Positions 41,674 to 49,795 of a DNA stretch of 64,000 nucleotides are shown here, in pieces. A program made the translations under genes and the position numbers. Positions within the stretch are counted from its first letter, which is position 1. Each line of letters opens with the position of its first letter. The notes beneath the pieces are model-generated. The model made no database searches. It was not told the DNA's origin and saw only the letters and a program-made list of their open reading frames with translations. The DNA is from Bog-473 sp963751335 (lineage in GTDB: Bacteria > Actinomycetota > Acidimicrobiia > Acidimicrobiales > RAAP-2): contig CAVVUB010000008.1 of NCBI GenBank assembly GCA_963751335.1, forward strand, positions 1,426,001 to 1,490,000. The letters run 5' to 3'.

Positions 41674-42273
41674 GTGCCAGCACGGCGGCGAAAATCGAAT
41701 GACGATTCAGCCACGCGCACCGCTCTTCTTGATGCCGCGGAGGCACTCATGATCGAAGAGGGCTACGCGGCTGTCACTTCCAGAAGGATCGCCAGTCGAG
41801 CGGGGCTCCCCAATGCCATCCACTACTACTTCGAGACAATGGATGACTTGTTTATCGAGCTCTTCCGGCGAGGCGCACGTCGGAGTTTGGCCCGACAAGA
41901 GGAAGTGCTTGCTTCGCCTCAGCCGCTCTGGGCTTTTTGGGACCTCCTATTGGATCGCTCGAACGGGGACCTCAACATGGAGTTCATCGCGCTCGCCAAT
42001 CACCGGAAGGCAATTCGCTCAGAGATCGCCGAGTCTTCGCGCCTGTTCCGACGTGGGCAACTGGCGGCCCTCGCTGAGGTGATCGAGAAAGCGCAATCCA
42101 CTACAGCCTTCGAATCTCCGCAAGCGATCGTCGTCCTGCTCAGTGCCGTTTCGCGGTTTCTCACCACCGAGAAGGCATTTGACCTGGACCTCGGGCACAC
42201 CGAGGTCATCGAATTCGTGGAGCATTGCATCCGCGAGATTGAGGGCGGGCGACTGAGTGCCCCCGAGATCTGA
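41674..42273 (+). CDS. TetR-family transcriptional regulator
   Basis: 199 residues from GTG 41674, with AGGAG 6 bases upstream. The N-terminal HTH is standard: ALLDAAEALMIEEGYAAVTS, RRIASRAGLPNAIHYYFETMDDLFIELF, with the recognition helix ending in the HYYF signature. The helical C-terminal domain (about 60-199) would bind a small ligand. A 24-bp palindrome 71 bases after its stop overlaps the promoter of the Rieske operon and is its probable operator. Likely a local repressor of the island's catabolic genes, induced by their substrate. Confidence 0.92.
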   Translation: MPARRRKSNDDSATRTALLDAAEALMIEEGYAAVTSRRIASRAGLPNAIHYYFETMDDLFIELFRRGARRSLARQEEVLASPQPLWAFWDLLLDRSNGDLNMEFIALANHRKAIRSEIAESSRLFRRGQLAALAEVIEKAQSTTAFESPQAIVVLLSAVSRFLTTEKAFDLDLGHTEVIEFVEHCIREIEGGRLSAPEI

Positions 42274-42341
42274 CACGGTCGCTTCCTGTTCATCGTCAGT
42301 CGCCCTGGCACCGTTCTGGCTGGTCCAGGCGACCCTTGCGG

Positions 42342-42370
42342 TTGTATTTCGTCACTTGACGAAATACTAT
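42342..42370 (+). promoter_or_regulatory. Promoter with perfect 24-bp TetR-type operator
   Basis: GTATTTCGTC (42344-42353) and GACGAAATAC (42358-42367) are perfect 10-bp inverted arms around ACTT. A promoter with -35 TTGTAT (42342-42347) and -10 TACTAT (42365-42370), spacer 17, is almost exactly covered by the palindrome, so bound repressor would block polymerase. It sits between the TetR gene and the Rieske oxygenase gene at 42438. Confidence 0.7.
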
Positions 42371-42437
42371 CGAACCCCAGGGCAGCCGGGTTGTTCCGGC
42401 GAGGCACCGTCTTGATCGACGGGGGGAGGAGCGGGGG

Positions 42438-43697
42438 ATGGTCACTCGTGAAGAGAACCAGCTGATGGTTCGGGTCGAGGGTGACGCGCCGATGGGCAAG
42501 CTCATCCGCGAGAACAGCTGGATTCCCTACGCCCTTTCGGACAACCTCGTGGCGGGAGAGCCTCCGACCCCTGTCCGTCTGTTGGGCGAGAACTTCGTCT
42601 CATGGCGTGCACCTGACGGCCGTGTCGGCTTTCTCGCCGAAGCGTGCCCCCATCGTCAGGCGTCACTCCTCTTGGCACGCGTGGAAGGCGATGGACTTCG
42701 CTGCATCTATCACGGCTGGAAGACTGATGTATCGGGCGCCGTGGTCGAAGCGCCGACCCAGGTCAACCGGCACGACCGGTTCTGTGCGAGGGTCCAGGTA
42801 ACCCACTTTCCCGTCCACGAGGCAGGGAGCATCGCCTGGGTGTGGATGGGCAGTCCCGATCCGCCAGCGTTTCCTGACCTGCCCTTCACAGCCGAGCACG
42901 GGAACAAGACCGCGCTGACCTTCTCGGTTCTGCCCGTGAACTGGCTTCAAGCACTCGAAGGTGGTCTGGATTCCGTACATGCTGGGATCCTCCATCAGAG
43001 TTGGACCCGCAAAGTCCTAGACGAGAAGAGCGACTCGATGGACCAGGGCAAAGCGACGGTCGCCTTCAACAAGATCCCTACGTATGAGGTGGGGGAGGCC
43101 TCTTTCGGAATGCGAGCCGCTTCGCTTCGCAAGCAAGACGACGGAATGACCTATGCGAGGGTCACAAACTTCTTCTTTCCGCTCGTGATCGTGGCAGCGA
43201 CCGGATTCGTCGACCGGTACCACGTATTCGCATTCGCCCCTGTCGACGATACCAATCACATTTTGTTCTTCGGGAGCTACGGCACGTCACCTGTATCGCA
43301 GAAGGACTTCGGTGCGGTTCGAGCAGACTTTGATCCCGACCCCCGCAACTTCTCGACGGTCAGCGGTGATCGAAGTAACCGGTGGGGGCAGGACCGCGAT
43401 TTGATGGACGCCGGTCATCACAGCGGATTTAGTCGCAGCGTGGTTGACGAGGACTCCGTGGTCCAAGTCAGCATGGGGCCAATTGTCGACCGGTCCATGG
43501 ACAATCTCTCTGCCAGTGATGGCGCCGTTGCCAACGCCCGCCTGCTGTTGCTTGACGTCCTGGCTGCTTATGAGAGCGGGCGGCTTCCTCCGGGCAGCGT
43601 GCGCGGCACGGAACCCGTTCGCATTCCAGATCCCTATGACGCCGTGCTCGGTCCAGACGAGTCGTGGCGTGACCTCGAAGCTGGTGTTGGCTCGTGA
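42438..43697 (+). CDS. Rieske non-heme iron oxygenase, alpha subunit
   Basis: 419 residues. The Rieske 2Fe-2S site is Cys70-x-His72 (ACPHR) and Cys89-x2-His92 (RCIYHGWK). The mononuclear iron site shows NWLQALEGGLDSVHAGILH, with Asp178, His181 and His186 in the D-x2-H-x4-H pattern. Overall it resembles phthalate 4,5-dioxygenase/vanillate demethylase-type homo-oligomeric oxygenases, which hydroxylate or demethylate aromatic rings. No beta subunit, ferredoxin or reductase lies on the island, so electron donors must come from elsewhere. GAGGAG precedes ATG 42438. It heads the operon behind the palindromic operator and overlaps the dioxygenase gene by 4 bases. Confidence 0.93.
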   Translation: MVTREENQLMVRVEGDAPMGKLIRENSWIPYALSDNLVAGEPPTPVRLLGENFVSWRAPDGRVGFLAEACPHRQASLLLARVEGDGLRCIYHGWKTDVSGAVVEAPTQVNRHDRFCARVQVTHFPVHEAGSIAWVWMGSPDPPAFPDLPFTAEHGNKTALTFSVLPVNWLQALEGGLDSVHAGILHQSWTRKVLDEKSDSMDQGKATVAFNKIPTYEVGEASFGMRAASLRKQDDGMTYARVTNFFFPLVIVAATGFVDRYHVFAFAPVDDTNHILFFGSYGTSPVSQKDFGAVRADFDPDPRNFSTVSGDRSNRWGQDRDLMDAGHHSGFSRSVVDEDSVVQVSMGPIVDRSMDNLSASDGAVANARLLLLDVLAAYESGRLPPGSVRGTEPVRIPDPYDAVLGPDESWRDLEAGVGS

Positions 43698-44524
43698 GCA
43701 CTTTGACCGTCACGCGGACGACGGAGACGATCGGCGGGGAGATCTCTGGTGTTGATCCAGATGACCTGTTACACGATGAGTCGATCATGGCCATCGTGGT
43801 CGAAGCGCTCGAAACCCATGGCGTGCTTGTCTTCCGTGACATCAACCTTGATCCCGAAACGCAGGTCACGTTTTGCCAGCGGATTGGAGAGGTGGACTTT
43901 TCGGAGGGCCACCACCCGGTCCCTGGCATCTACCGGGTCACGCGAGATGCCACAAAGAACGCGAATGCGGAATATCTGAAAGGAACGTTCCATTGGCACA
44001 TTGACGGCTGCACACCGCTCCACGACGAGCCGCCCCAGAAGGCGACAGTGCTGACAGCCATGGCGGTCGCGGAATCGGGTGGCGAGACTGAATTCGCCAG
44101 CACATACGCCGCCTATGTCGCGCTAACTGACGACGAAAAGGAACGATTTGTAGGGCTTCGAGTTCTCCATTCCCTCGAAGCGTCGCAGCGACTGGTCTAT
44201 CCAGACCCAACGCCTGAACAAGTCGACGGCTGGCGAACCAGGCCGACTTCGGTCCACCCACTCGTGTGGACTCATCGATCTGGGCGCAAGTCCCTTCTCA
44301 TCAGCGCCCATGCAGACCACATCGTGGATATGGATCCTGATGAGAGTCGATTCTTGCTCGACGCGCTTATGGAGCGAGCCACCAAGGACGAGTGCGTGTA
44401 CCGACACCACTGGTCTGTTGGCGACACCGTGATCTGGGACAACACGGGCGTCCTGCACCGGTCCACTCCCTATCGCGCTCGGTTCTCCTCGCGAGATGCT
44501 CCGGACGACCATCTTTGGGAGTGA
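43694..44524 (+). CDS. TauD/TfdA-family 2-oxoglutarate-dependent dioxygenase
   Basis: 276 residues from GTG 43694. TauD/TfdA features: GGEISGVD near the N-terminus, HGVLVFRDINLD, the metal motif His102-x-Asp104 (FHWHIDG), distal His255 (GVLHRSTPY) and the following Arg for 2-oxoglutarate. Relatives oxidise taurine, 2,4-D, alkyl sulfates or ring ethers, freeing a polar leaving group. Co-translated with the Rieske oxygenase (GTGA overlap), so both probably act on one substrate, for example an aryl ether or phenoxy acid. That pairing is suggestive only. Confidence 0.9.
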   Translation: MSTLTVTRTTETIGGEISGVDPDDLLHDESIMAIVVEALETHGVLVFRDINLDPETQVTFCQRIGEVDFSEGHHPVPGIYRVTRDATKNANAEYLKGTFHWHIDGCTPLHDEPPQKATVLTAMAVAESGGETEFASTYAAYVALTDDEKERFVGLRVLHSLEASQRLVYPDPTPEQVDGWRTRPTSVHPLVWTHRSGRKSLLISAHADHIVDMDPDESRFLLDALMERATKDECVYRHHWSVGDTVIWDNTGVLHRSTPYRARFSSRDAPDDHLWE

Positions 44525-44598
44525 GCCGATCCAATAGGCGACAACCGGTTGAGGTTGCGAGCCACGTGGGTTCGCGGACGATCAAGGAGAGGTGGGAC

Positions 44599-45810
44599 GT
44601 GCCCAGGGGTTACGTGATCATGACCGAGGTAATTCACAGTCCCGAGGGGATGGCTGCCCATGGCGCCGTGACCTACGACTCGCTGGTGGAGCATGGCGCC
44701 AAGATGCTCGTCGTCGATCCTGACTACGAGGTGCGCGAGGGCACTTGGGACGAAGCCAGCCGGCTAGCCATCATGGAGTTCGAGTCGCCTGAGATGGCCC
44801 GACACTGGTACGAGTCAGAGGCAGCTCAAGTGGCCCACAAGCTTCGACGAGAGGCCGCCGATTGCAACGTCGTCATTGCCTCGGGCTTCGTTCCCAAGAA
44901 TCCGGGCAACAAGCTCGCAGTAGATCCCACGTCTGAAGCTGATCAGGATCTGATTCCTGGGTCTTCCCAGCGCGAACTGGAGACTCCACCGAGTGGGGTG
45001 AATCTGCCGAGCGAAGCCCTGGGCCTCGCTCCCGCCCGGGGGCGTATGGAAGGTCGGCGCGTGGTGATCGTCGGCGCGGGACAAACCGATTTCCACCTTG
45101 ATGACCAGCCCATTGGCAACGGTCGGGCTTTGGCCCTCCTCCTCGCCCGTGAGGGGGCTCATGTCATCGCCGTTGATCGGAACGAATCGTCGGCCAACGG
45201 CACGGTGCAACTGATTCGGTCCGAAGGGGGCAGGGCGGACACCCTGGTGGCGGATGTTGTGGAACCTCAGAGCATCGAGAGGATGATCGGTGCTGCTCAG
45301 CGTCAGCTCGGGGGTATTGACGGGCTGGTCTACAACGTAGGTCTCCCCGGACCCGTGGGATTTGAGGCGAACACGGCTGAGGCGTGGGACATCACGGTAG
45401 ATGTGAACCTGCGCGGTGCCATGCTGACTGCCCGGGCCGCCCTTCCCGTGATGGAGCCAGCCTCGTCGATCGTGTTCGTCTCATCCATCGGTGCCGTGAG
45501 AGGCATCGGGAAGATGATCGCCTACGACGCTTCCAAGGCGGGTCTCTCTGCCTTGGTTCGGGCCACGGCGATCGCCCGCAAAGATGACGCCGTACGAGCG
45601 AACATCGTGATGCTGGGGATGATCGATACCGGGATTGGGCGTGACGGCGACCGCAACATGCCAGGTCGAGAGAGCATTCCAGTGCCGCTCGGGCGCCGGG
45701 GGACGGCCTGGGAGGTGGCCAATGCCTCCCTGTTCCTTCTCTCACAAGAATCAACGTTCATTACCGGTCAGACCTTGGCTGTAGACGGTGGCCGCACCAC
45801 GTTGTCGTAG
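44599..45810 (+). CDS. DUF1330-SDR fusion protein
   Basis: 403 residues from GTG 44599 (AAGGAGAGG 6 bases upstream; a weaker GTG at 44521 overlaps the previous stop). Residues 1-100 are a DUF1330 ferredoxin-like domain (GYVIMTEVIHSPEGMAAH, MEFESPEMARHWYESEAAQ). After a linker of about 50 residues, an SDR domain (about 150-403) follows: GAGQTDFHLDDQPIGNGRA in place of TGxxxGIG, YNVGLPG, FVSSIGAVRG, YDASKAGL with Tyr and Lys, and FITGQTLAVDGG. The enlarged glycine loop is seen in some actinobacterial SDRs. The fusion suggests a small-molecule-binding module feeding an NAD(P)-dependent oxidation step. Confidence 0.85.
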   Translation: MPRGYVIMTEVIHSPEGMAAHGAVTYDSLVEHGAKMLVVDPDYEVREGTWDEASRLAIMEFESPEMARHWYESEAAQVAHKLRREAADCNVVIASGFVPKNPGNKLAVDPTSEADQDLIPGSSQRELETPPSGVNLPSEALGLAPARGRMEGRRVVIVGAGQTDFHLDDQPIGNGRALALLLAREGAHVIAVDRNESSANGTVQLIRSEGGRADTLVADVVEPQSIERMIGAAQRQLGGIDGLVYNVGLPGPVGFEANTAEAWDITVDVNLRGAMLTARAALPVMEPASSIVFVSSIGAVRGIGKMIAYDASKAGLSALVRATAIARKDDAVRANIVMLGMIDTGIGRDGDRNMPGRESIPVPLGRRGTAWEVANASLFLLSQESTFITGQTLAVDGGRTTLS

Positions 45811-45829
45811 CGAAAGTCGGGAGGTATCA

Positions 45830-46591
45830 ATGACACTCGAATCGTCCACCCTGGTGGGAACGGCATCCGACGAGGTTCCCGAGATTCTGGCCACGGGAAG
45901 GACCGATGTCACCACGATCTACACCTCGCTCGCCAAGCGCCACCCCGAGGGTCGCGACGCCGACTATCTCGAGTGGCACTCCTTGGATCATCGGCCGGAG
46001 CAGCACCGTTTGGCGCAACTTCGAGCATCCTTCCGCATGGTGTCTACTCCGGCCTGCCGAGCCGCACGTGCGGCCAGCGACGTGCGCTACGACGAGGGCG
46101 ACCATCTTCAGACATACTTTTTCGCCGGCCTCTCCGCCATGGACAGCTTCAACGAGCTGAGCGTGGCACTGCGAAACGCTGGTCGGGCTCCGTACCTCCT
46201 TCCGCTGGTCGAACGGAGCGCCTACCGCCTCGAAGGGATTGCCGCGGCGCCGCGGATCAAGGTGGGTGCCGATGTCCTGCTCTGGTGGTCAACCAAGGGT
46301 GTCTATTTCATGATCGAACGTGGCGGGGGACCGGTTGCCGATCTGCTCGACGTCCCAGGCGTGGGGGGCGGATGGTGGGGAGGGGCAGAGCCACTCGAGC
46401 CACCCTTCAACACTCGGGACAATTCCGGCCTTCACGTGAGCTATCTGTTTCTCGACGACGAACCAGCTGAGGTGGCGAAGCGCCTTCGCCCTCGACTTGA
46501 GCGACGATGGTCGGGGGCAGGAATTGAGCCACTCCTGGCCGCCCCCTTCCACAGCATCGTGGCCTATGAATGGGACCGGTATGTGCCCTGA
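45830..46591 (+). CDS. Unknown protein, dimeric alpha/beta-barrel (EthD-like) type
   Basis: 253 residues from ATG 45830 (GGGAGG upstream). TTIYTSLAKRHPEGRDADYLEWHSLDHRPEQHRL (in part) carries the W-H-x-x-DH-x-PEQ pattern seen in EthD-like and related stress-response barrel proteins, and a second repeat-like half (LLWWSTKGVYFMIERGG, LHVSYLFLDDEPAEVAKRL) suggests a duplicated barrel. No catalytic residues can be named. It follows the SDR gene by 19 bases in the operon, so a role in handling the SDR product is plausible. Confidence 0.6.
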   Translation: MTLESSTLVGTASDEVPEILATGRTDVTTIYTSLAKRHPEGRDADYLEWHSLDHRPEQHRLAQLRASFRMVSTPACRAARAASDVRYDEGDHLQTYFFAGLSAMDSFNELSVALRNAGRAPYLLPLVERSAYRLEGIAAAPRIKVGADVLLWWSTKGVYFMIERGGGPVADLLDVPGVGGGWWGGAEPLEPPFNTRDNSGLHVSYLFLDDEPAEVAKRLRPRLERRWSGAGIEPLLAAPFHSIVAYEWDRYVP

Positions 46592-46755
46592 TTGCGCTTG
46601 CGTCTCGGCGGAAGCTGGCTATTTGGGTCGTGTTCAGAGCTTTCTGACCACGGAATTCACGGTTTGTACCAGCTAGATGCGCCCGGTCGTGGCGGATTCG
46701 ACGACCGCGACACCGATCAATTTCCGGCCACTTGAGAAAAAGCGCTCCAGTCGTA

Positions 46756-46772
46756 GTGTCAGCGTCTGACAC
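46756..46772. promoter_or_regulatory. 7-3-7 palindrome upstream of the kinase gene
   Basis: GTGTCAG (46756-46762) and CTGACAC (46766-46772) form a perfect inverted repeat around CGT, 55 bases before ATG 46827. It differs from the TetR operator at 42344, so a second regulator would be needed. I see no gene elsewhere in 46592-46826. Confidence 0.45.
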
Positions 46773-46826
46773 CAATTGAGAGGCCTTTCTCGTCTGGTCT
46801 TCGCCGAGCCAATACGAGGAGTCGCA

Positions 46827-47894
46827 ATGGGTGCTGATGAGCTCACGATCCCAGAGGACTGCGACGACATCACGGCCGCATGGATGACCGCAGCGATCTC
46901 CATCCACTTTCCGGGCGCGGAGGTTTCCGAAGTAACGCTGCTGATGCGCGACGACGGGACCAACAGGCGGGCCCGACTCGGCATCGACTATTCAGCCGGA
47001 ACCGGCCCAACCGAAGTTTTCGCCAAGGCTCCCGATCCGCGGCATGCCGAGTTGAACAACGCCACTGGCGGGCTGTTCAACGAGCCACGGCTCTTCGCGT
47101 CGGGGGTGAGCCTTCCCGTTGAGCACCCCACGCCGTATGTGAGCATCATTGACGAACCCACGCTCAATTACATCATCGTGACGGAGGATGTCACGCTACG
47201 GGGAGCGGATCCAGTTGACGCGACTCGATCATTGACGGTCGAGCAGGCGACGAACGGGGTGCGCACGCTCGCACGCCTGCACAGTAGATACTGGGGGCCG
47301 GGGATCGCCAACGAACCAGCGCTCCAGTGGGTACAGCCCTACGTCGCCTGGGGGCGAATGGGAAGCAAGATTCCAGATGCCATCGAGTTCATGGGCGCCT
47401 CGTGCCCAGAAGAGGTCCGAGCGATGTCGGTCAAGGAGATTATCGAGGACACCTGGGTCCCCTACATCGGATCACTCTCCAGCTCCACCCAAACCTTCCT
47501 CCATGGTGACGCGCATATCGGCAATACCTATCTCCTCCCCAGTGGCGAGGTTGGCTTTCTCGACTGGCAGGTCGTCCGTCGAGGGAACTGGTCAGTCGAC
47601 GTGGGCTACTTCTTGCAGGGGGCGCTCACGATTGAAGATCGACGGCGCAACGAACGAGAGACTCTCGAGGAGTACCGGAACGCCCTCGAAGTGCCAGCAG
47701 ACGAAAGACTCACTGCTGACGACGCCCTCCTTCGTTACAGGGCCTCAGCCAGTCACGGCCTCGCCCTGTGGCTATCCACATTTAGCGCTCCTGGTTGGCA
47801 GAGACAAGAGGTCAGCCTTTCCCTGGCCCAGCGGTATTCGGCTGCATTCGTCGATTTGGACTCGAGCGGGGCCGTGGAGGCTCTCACGCACTGA
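46827..47894 (+). CDS. Aminoglycoside-phosphotransferase-like (APH/CHK) small-molecule kinase
   Basis: 355 residues from ATG 46827 (GAGGAG upstream). The kinase-like fold is marked by the catalytic loop FLHGDAHIGNTYLL (HGDxHxGN) and the metal-binding Asp in VGFLDWQ. The N-terminal lobe (LLMRDDGTNRRARLGIDY, VFAKAPDPR with the ATP-binding Lys) is also present. In degradation clusters such kinases phosphorylate alcohols or serve as APH-type choline/ecdysteroid-like kinases; resistance is another option. Transcribed separately from the Rieske operon behind its own palindrome. Substrate unknown. Confidence 0.83.
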   Translation: MGADELTIPEDCDDITAAWMTAAISIHFPGAEVSEVTLLMRDDGTNRRARLGIDYSAGTGPTEVFAKAPDPRHAELNNATGGLFNEPRLFASGVSLPVEHPTPYVSIIDEPTLNYIIVTEDVTLRGADPVDATRSLTVEQATNGVRTLARLHSRYWGPGIANEPALQWVQPYVAWGRMGSKIPDAIEFMGASCPEEVRAMSVKEIIEDTWVPYIGSLSSSTQTFLHGDAHIGNTYLLPSGEVGFLDWQVVRRGNWSVDVGYFLQGALTIEDRRRNERETLEEYRNALEVPADERLTADDALLRYRASASHGLALWLSTFSAPGWQRQEVSLSLAQRYSAAFVDLDSSGAVEALTH

Positions 47895-48280
47895 TCCTGA
47901 CGGCGTCAAGGGCGTTCCTCCGTACTGGCAGACGTACGGTCACGTAGCGCCGAGGCTTCCGAAGTATCGATGCCGGCCGTCAGACGTACATCCCAGCTTT
48001 CGCGCGCTGTTGTCAACCTCCGAGTAACCGATCTTGCGCTCGATTTGGCCGCGACCCGTAGTAGACCCATTTGCCAGACGGCGAATCCACGCGGTTCAGG
48101 TGGTCAATCTCTGGAGTGAGCTGCACAGCAATGGACTACAGGGAACTGGTTTGATAACTAGCCGTTCTGCCGCGGTGAGGGCTCGGTTCGATTCCAGCCA
48201 TCCGCTCCAAGCCGCCCTGTGCCGGGCGGACACTGCGGCGCCCGCCTGAGGTTCGTCCGCACTCTCGCCAAGCCGCTTCT
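47895..48280. other. Convergent intergenic region on the island
   Basis: 386 bases between the converging kinase and flavoprotein genes. Only a weak hairpin, CCGCCC / GGGCGG at 48212-48229, stands out as a possible terminator. I find no coding sequence or known RNA. Confidence 0.4.
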
Positions 48281-49537
48281 TCAGGTCGTAGGGAAGAGAC
48301 TGTTCACGAAGTCGTTGCGAAACTTAAAGGTGGGGTCATATTCGAGGGCTAACCGTTGGAAATCCGAAGCGCGCTCATACTTCTTGACGACCTGATGCGG
48401 GGGCACCGTAGTAAGTTTGCCCCAGTGCGGCCGAGGGTCTAGGGGCGTCAGTCGTTCCTCTATAGCGGCGAGAGCAGATAACACAGCTGATTCGTTGGCG
48501 GTCCAAGTAAAGTGGATGGTGACGGAGTCTCGGCCGTAGGCGGGACTTAACCAAAGGTCATCAGAGCGGACCGTACGCACTTCGCTCACGAGCAATGCCG
48601 GCGCAATCAGGCTCCCGATCTCGCGCAGCACTGTAATGGCGTGTCGTGCGACAGGCCGCGGCAGGAATACCTCTGATTGCAACTCGTTCCCGGCATCCAA
48701 ATTCGACTCGGCACGAAAATGTGCCAAGCGCTCATGCCAAGGTCCAACAACGCCCAGCTGTTCTGTGCACAATTCCGATGACATGCCGGGCACCGGATGC
48801 ACTCCGTGCTGGGCTGGCCTCCCAGCGGTCCACCTCGACTCGGGCAGATCCATTCGCCGCTTGACCCACACGTTGGCCACGCCACTCCGCCAGTCGGTGA
48901 ATGCGCTGACGCTGTAGCCCGCGCGAAATACGTCATCGAACCGGGCATCTATCTCTGCGAGAGGAATACCGAGGTTGACCCGCTGCGAAATCTCGTACGC
49001 TGGCTCGATATCCAAAGTCAGATGGGTCACGATACCGAGAGCACCGAGCGCAACAACCGAGCCACGAAAAGCGTCTCGATCGACTTCCCGTCGCAGTTCA
49101 ACGAGCTCCCCGTCGGCAACGACAAGTTGTATCGCGGCGACTGACCCAGCCAGAACGCTCAGATCGTCGCCAGAACCGTGTGTACCAGTCGCGCATGCCC
49201 CGGCAATCGAGATGTGCGGGATCGACGCCATATTCGCCAGGGCGAAGCCGGCACCATCCAACTCCGGGGCAAGTTCCGTATAGGTCGTTCCGGAAGCCAC
49301 CGTCACTGTGGAATTTGCCCTATCAATCTGAAGGGTCTTCGGCAGAGCGTCCAAAAGCACGAGGTCGCCAGTGGTATCAGCAATCTTGCTGAACGAATGG
49401 CCACAGCCAAGTGCGCGTATCCGACGGCTGCCTTGGACAATTCGACGGAGATCGTCAATCGACTCCGGCTTGTGCAGACGCGCAGCACCAAAGACGACGT
49501 TTCCAGCCCAGTTTGTCGGCCGAGCAAGGTGCCTCAC
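48281..49537 (-). CDS. FAD-linked alditol/xylitol oxidase-like flavoprotein (VAO family)
   Basis: 418 residues from GTG 49537. The N-terminal PTNWAGN, then RALGCGHSFSKIAD with His47 at the place of covalent FAD attachment in alditol oxidase, the PP-loop VASGTTYTELAPELDGAGFAL (in part) and SIPHISIAGACATGTHGSGD are typical of AldO, xylitol and gulonolactone oxidases. The C-terminal FRNDFVNSLF is the family end. It would oxidise a polyol or sugar lactone with O2. It begins only 25 bases from the tRNA 3' end, inside the attachment repeat boundary, and points away from the tRNA, where an integrase gene would be expected. Confidence 0.88.
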   Translation of the reverse strand: MRHLARPTNWAGNVVFGAARLHKPESIDDLRRIVQGSRRIRALGCGHSFSKIADTTGDLVLLDALPKTLQIDRANSTVTVASGTTYTELAPELDGAGFALANMASIPHISIAGACATGTHGSGDDLSVLAGSVAAIQLVVADGELVELRREVDRDAFRGSVVALGALGIVTHLTLDIEPAYEISQRVNLGIPLAEIDARFDDVFRAGYSVSAFTDWRSGVANVWVKRRMDLPESRWTAGRPAQHGVHPVPGMSSELCTEQLGVVGPWHERLAHFRAESNLDAGNELQSEVFLPRPVARHAITVLREIGSLIAPALLVSEVRTVRSDDLWLSPAYGRDSVTIHFTWTANESAVLSALAAIEERLTPLDPRPHWGKLTTVPPHQVVKKYERASDFQRLALEYDPTFKFRNDFVNSLFPTT

Positions 49538-49561
49538 GTTCCGTGGACAACCCGTGCCATC

Positions 49562-49636
49562 TGGTGCGCCCCTCGGGATTTGAACCCGAAACCTGCGGAT
49601 TAAGAGTCCGTTGCTCTGCCGTTGAGCTAGAGGCGC
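49562..49636 (-). tRNA. tRNA-Lys (anticodon CUU)
   Basis: Minus-strand cloverleaf: acceptor GCGCCTC pairs with GGGGCGC, D-stem GCTC/GAGC, anticodon stem with loop CTCTTAA (anticodon CTT at plus-strand 49602-49604), T-arm TCGGG-TTCGAAT-CCCGA, discriminator A and an encoded CCA (49562-49564 on the complement). One mismatch (A-C) closes the anticodon stem. The 3' 47 bases double as the right attachment repeat. Transcribed toward the island. Confidence 0.93.
49564..49610 (-). repeat. Right attachment repeat within tRNA-Lys (47 bp)
   Basis: Exact copy of 41347-41393. It runs from the CCA end through the anticodon arm of the intact tRNA. The 5' tRNA portion at 49611-49636 lies outside the repeat, so the host chromosome is to the right and the island to the left. 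Confidence 0.9.
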
Positions 49637-49795
49637 GTCCAAGAGTGTAGGCGAGTCTGCTCTGCCGACTCGCCCCCTCCGGTCCGCCTGCACCAGGGAG
49701 AGACGGGAGCTCTTCAAGGGTTCTGACCAGGGCGTCAGGTACACTCGCCCCACTTCGGCGCCCGCCGGCGCCACAGCCGTCGGAAGGGGAGACAG

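Larger units (their letters stand above)
41347..49610. mobile_element. Genomic island of about 8.2 kb integrated at tRNA-Lys(CUU)
   Basis: The 47-bp direct repeats at 41347-41393 and 49564-49610 define both ends, and the intact tRNA is restored at the right end, the standard product of tyrosine-recombinase integration into a tRNA 3' end. Cargo: TetR, Rieske oxygenase, TauD-type dioxygenase, DUF1330-SDR, an alpha/beta-barrel-like protein, APH-like kinase, alditol-oxidase-like flavoprotein. Where an integrase normally lies, just inside the tRNA, there is the flavoprotein gene. The sequence appears less GC-rich than its flanks by eye. Mobility would require an integrase from elsewhere; a decayed one lies at 37.6-38.4 kb. 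Confidence 0.8.

Noticed and set aside
48100..48260. tRNA-like stretch with GGTTCGATTCC T-loop and an anticodon-stem-like hairpin
   Set aside because: The T-stem has two mismatches and no 5' acceptor complementary to the putative 3' acceptor exists upstream, so it is not a tRNA gene.
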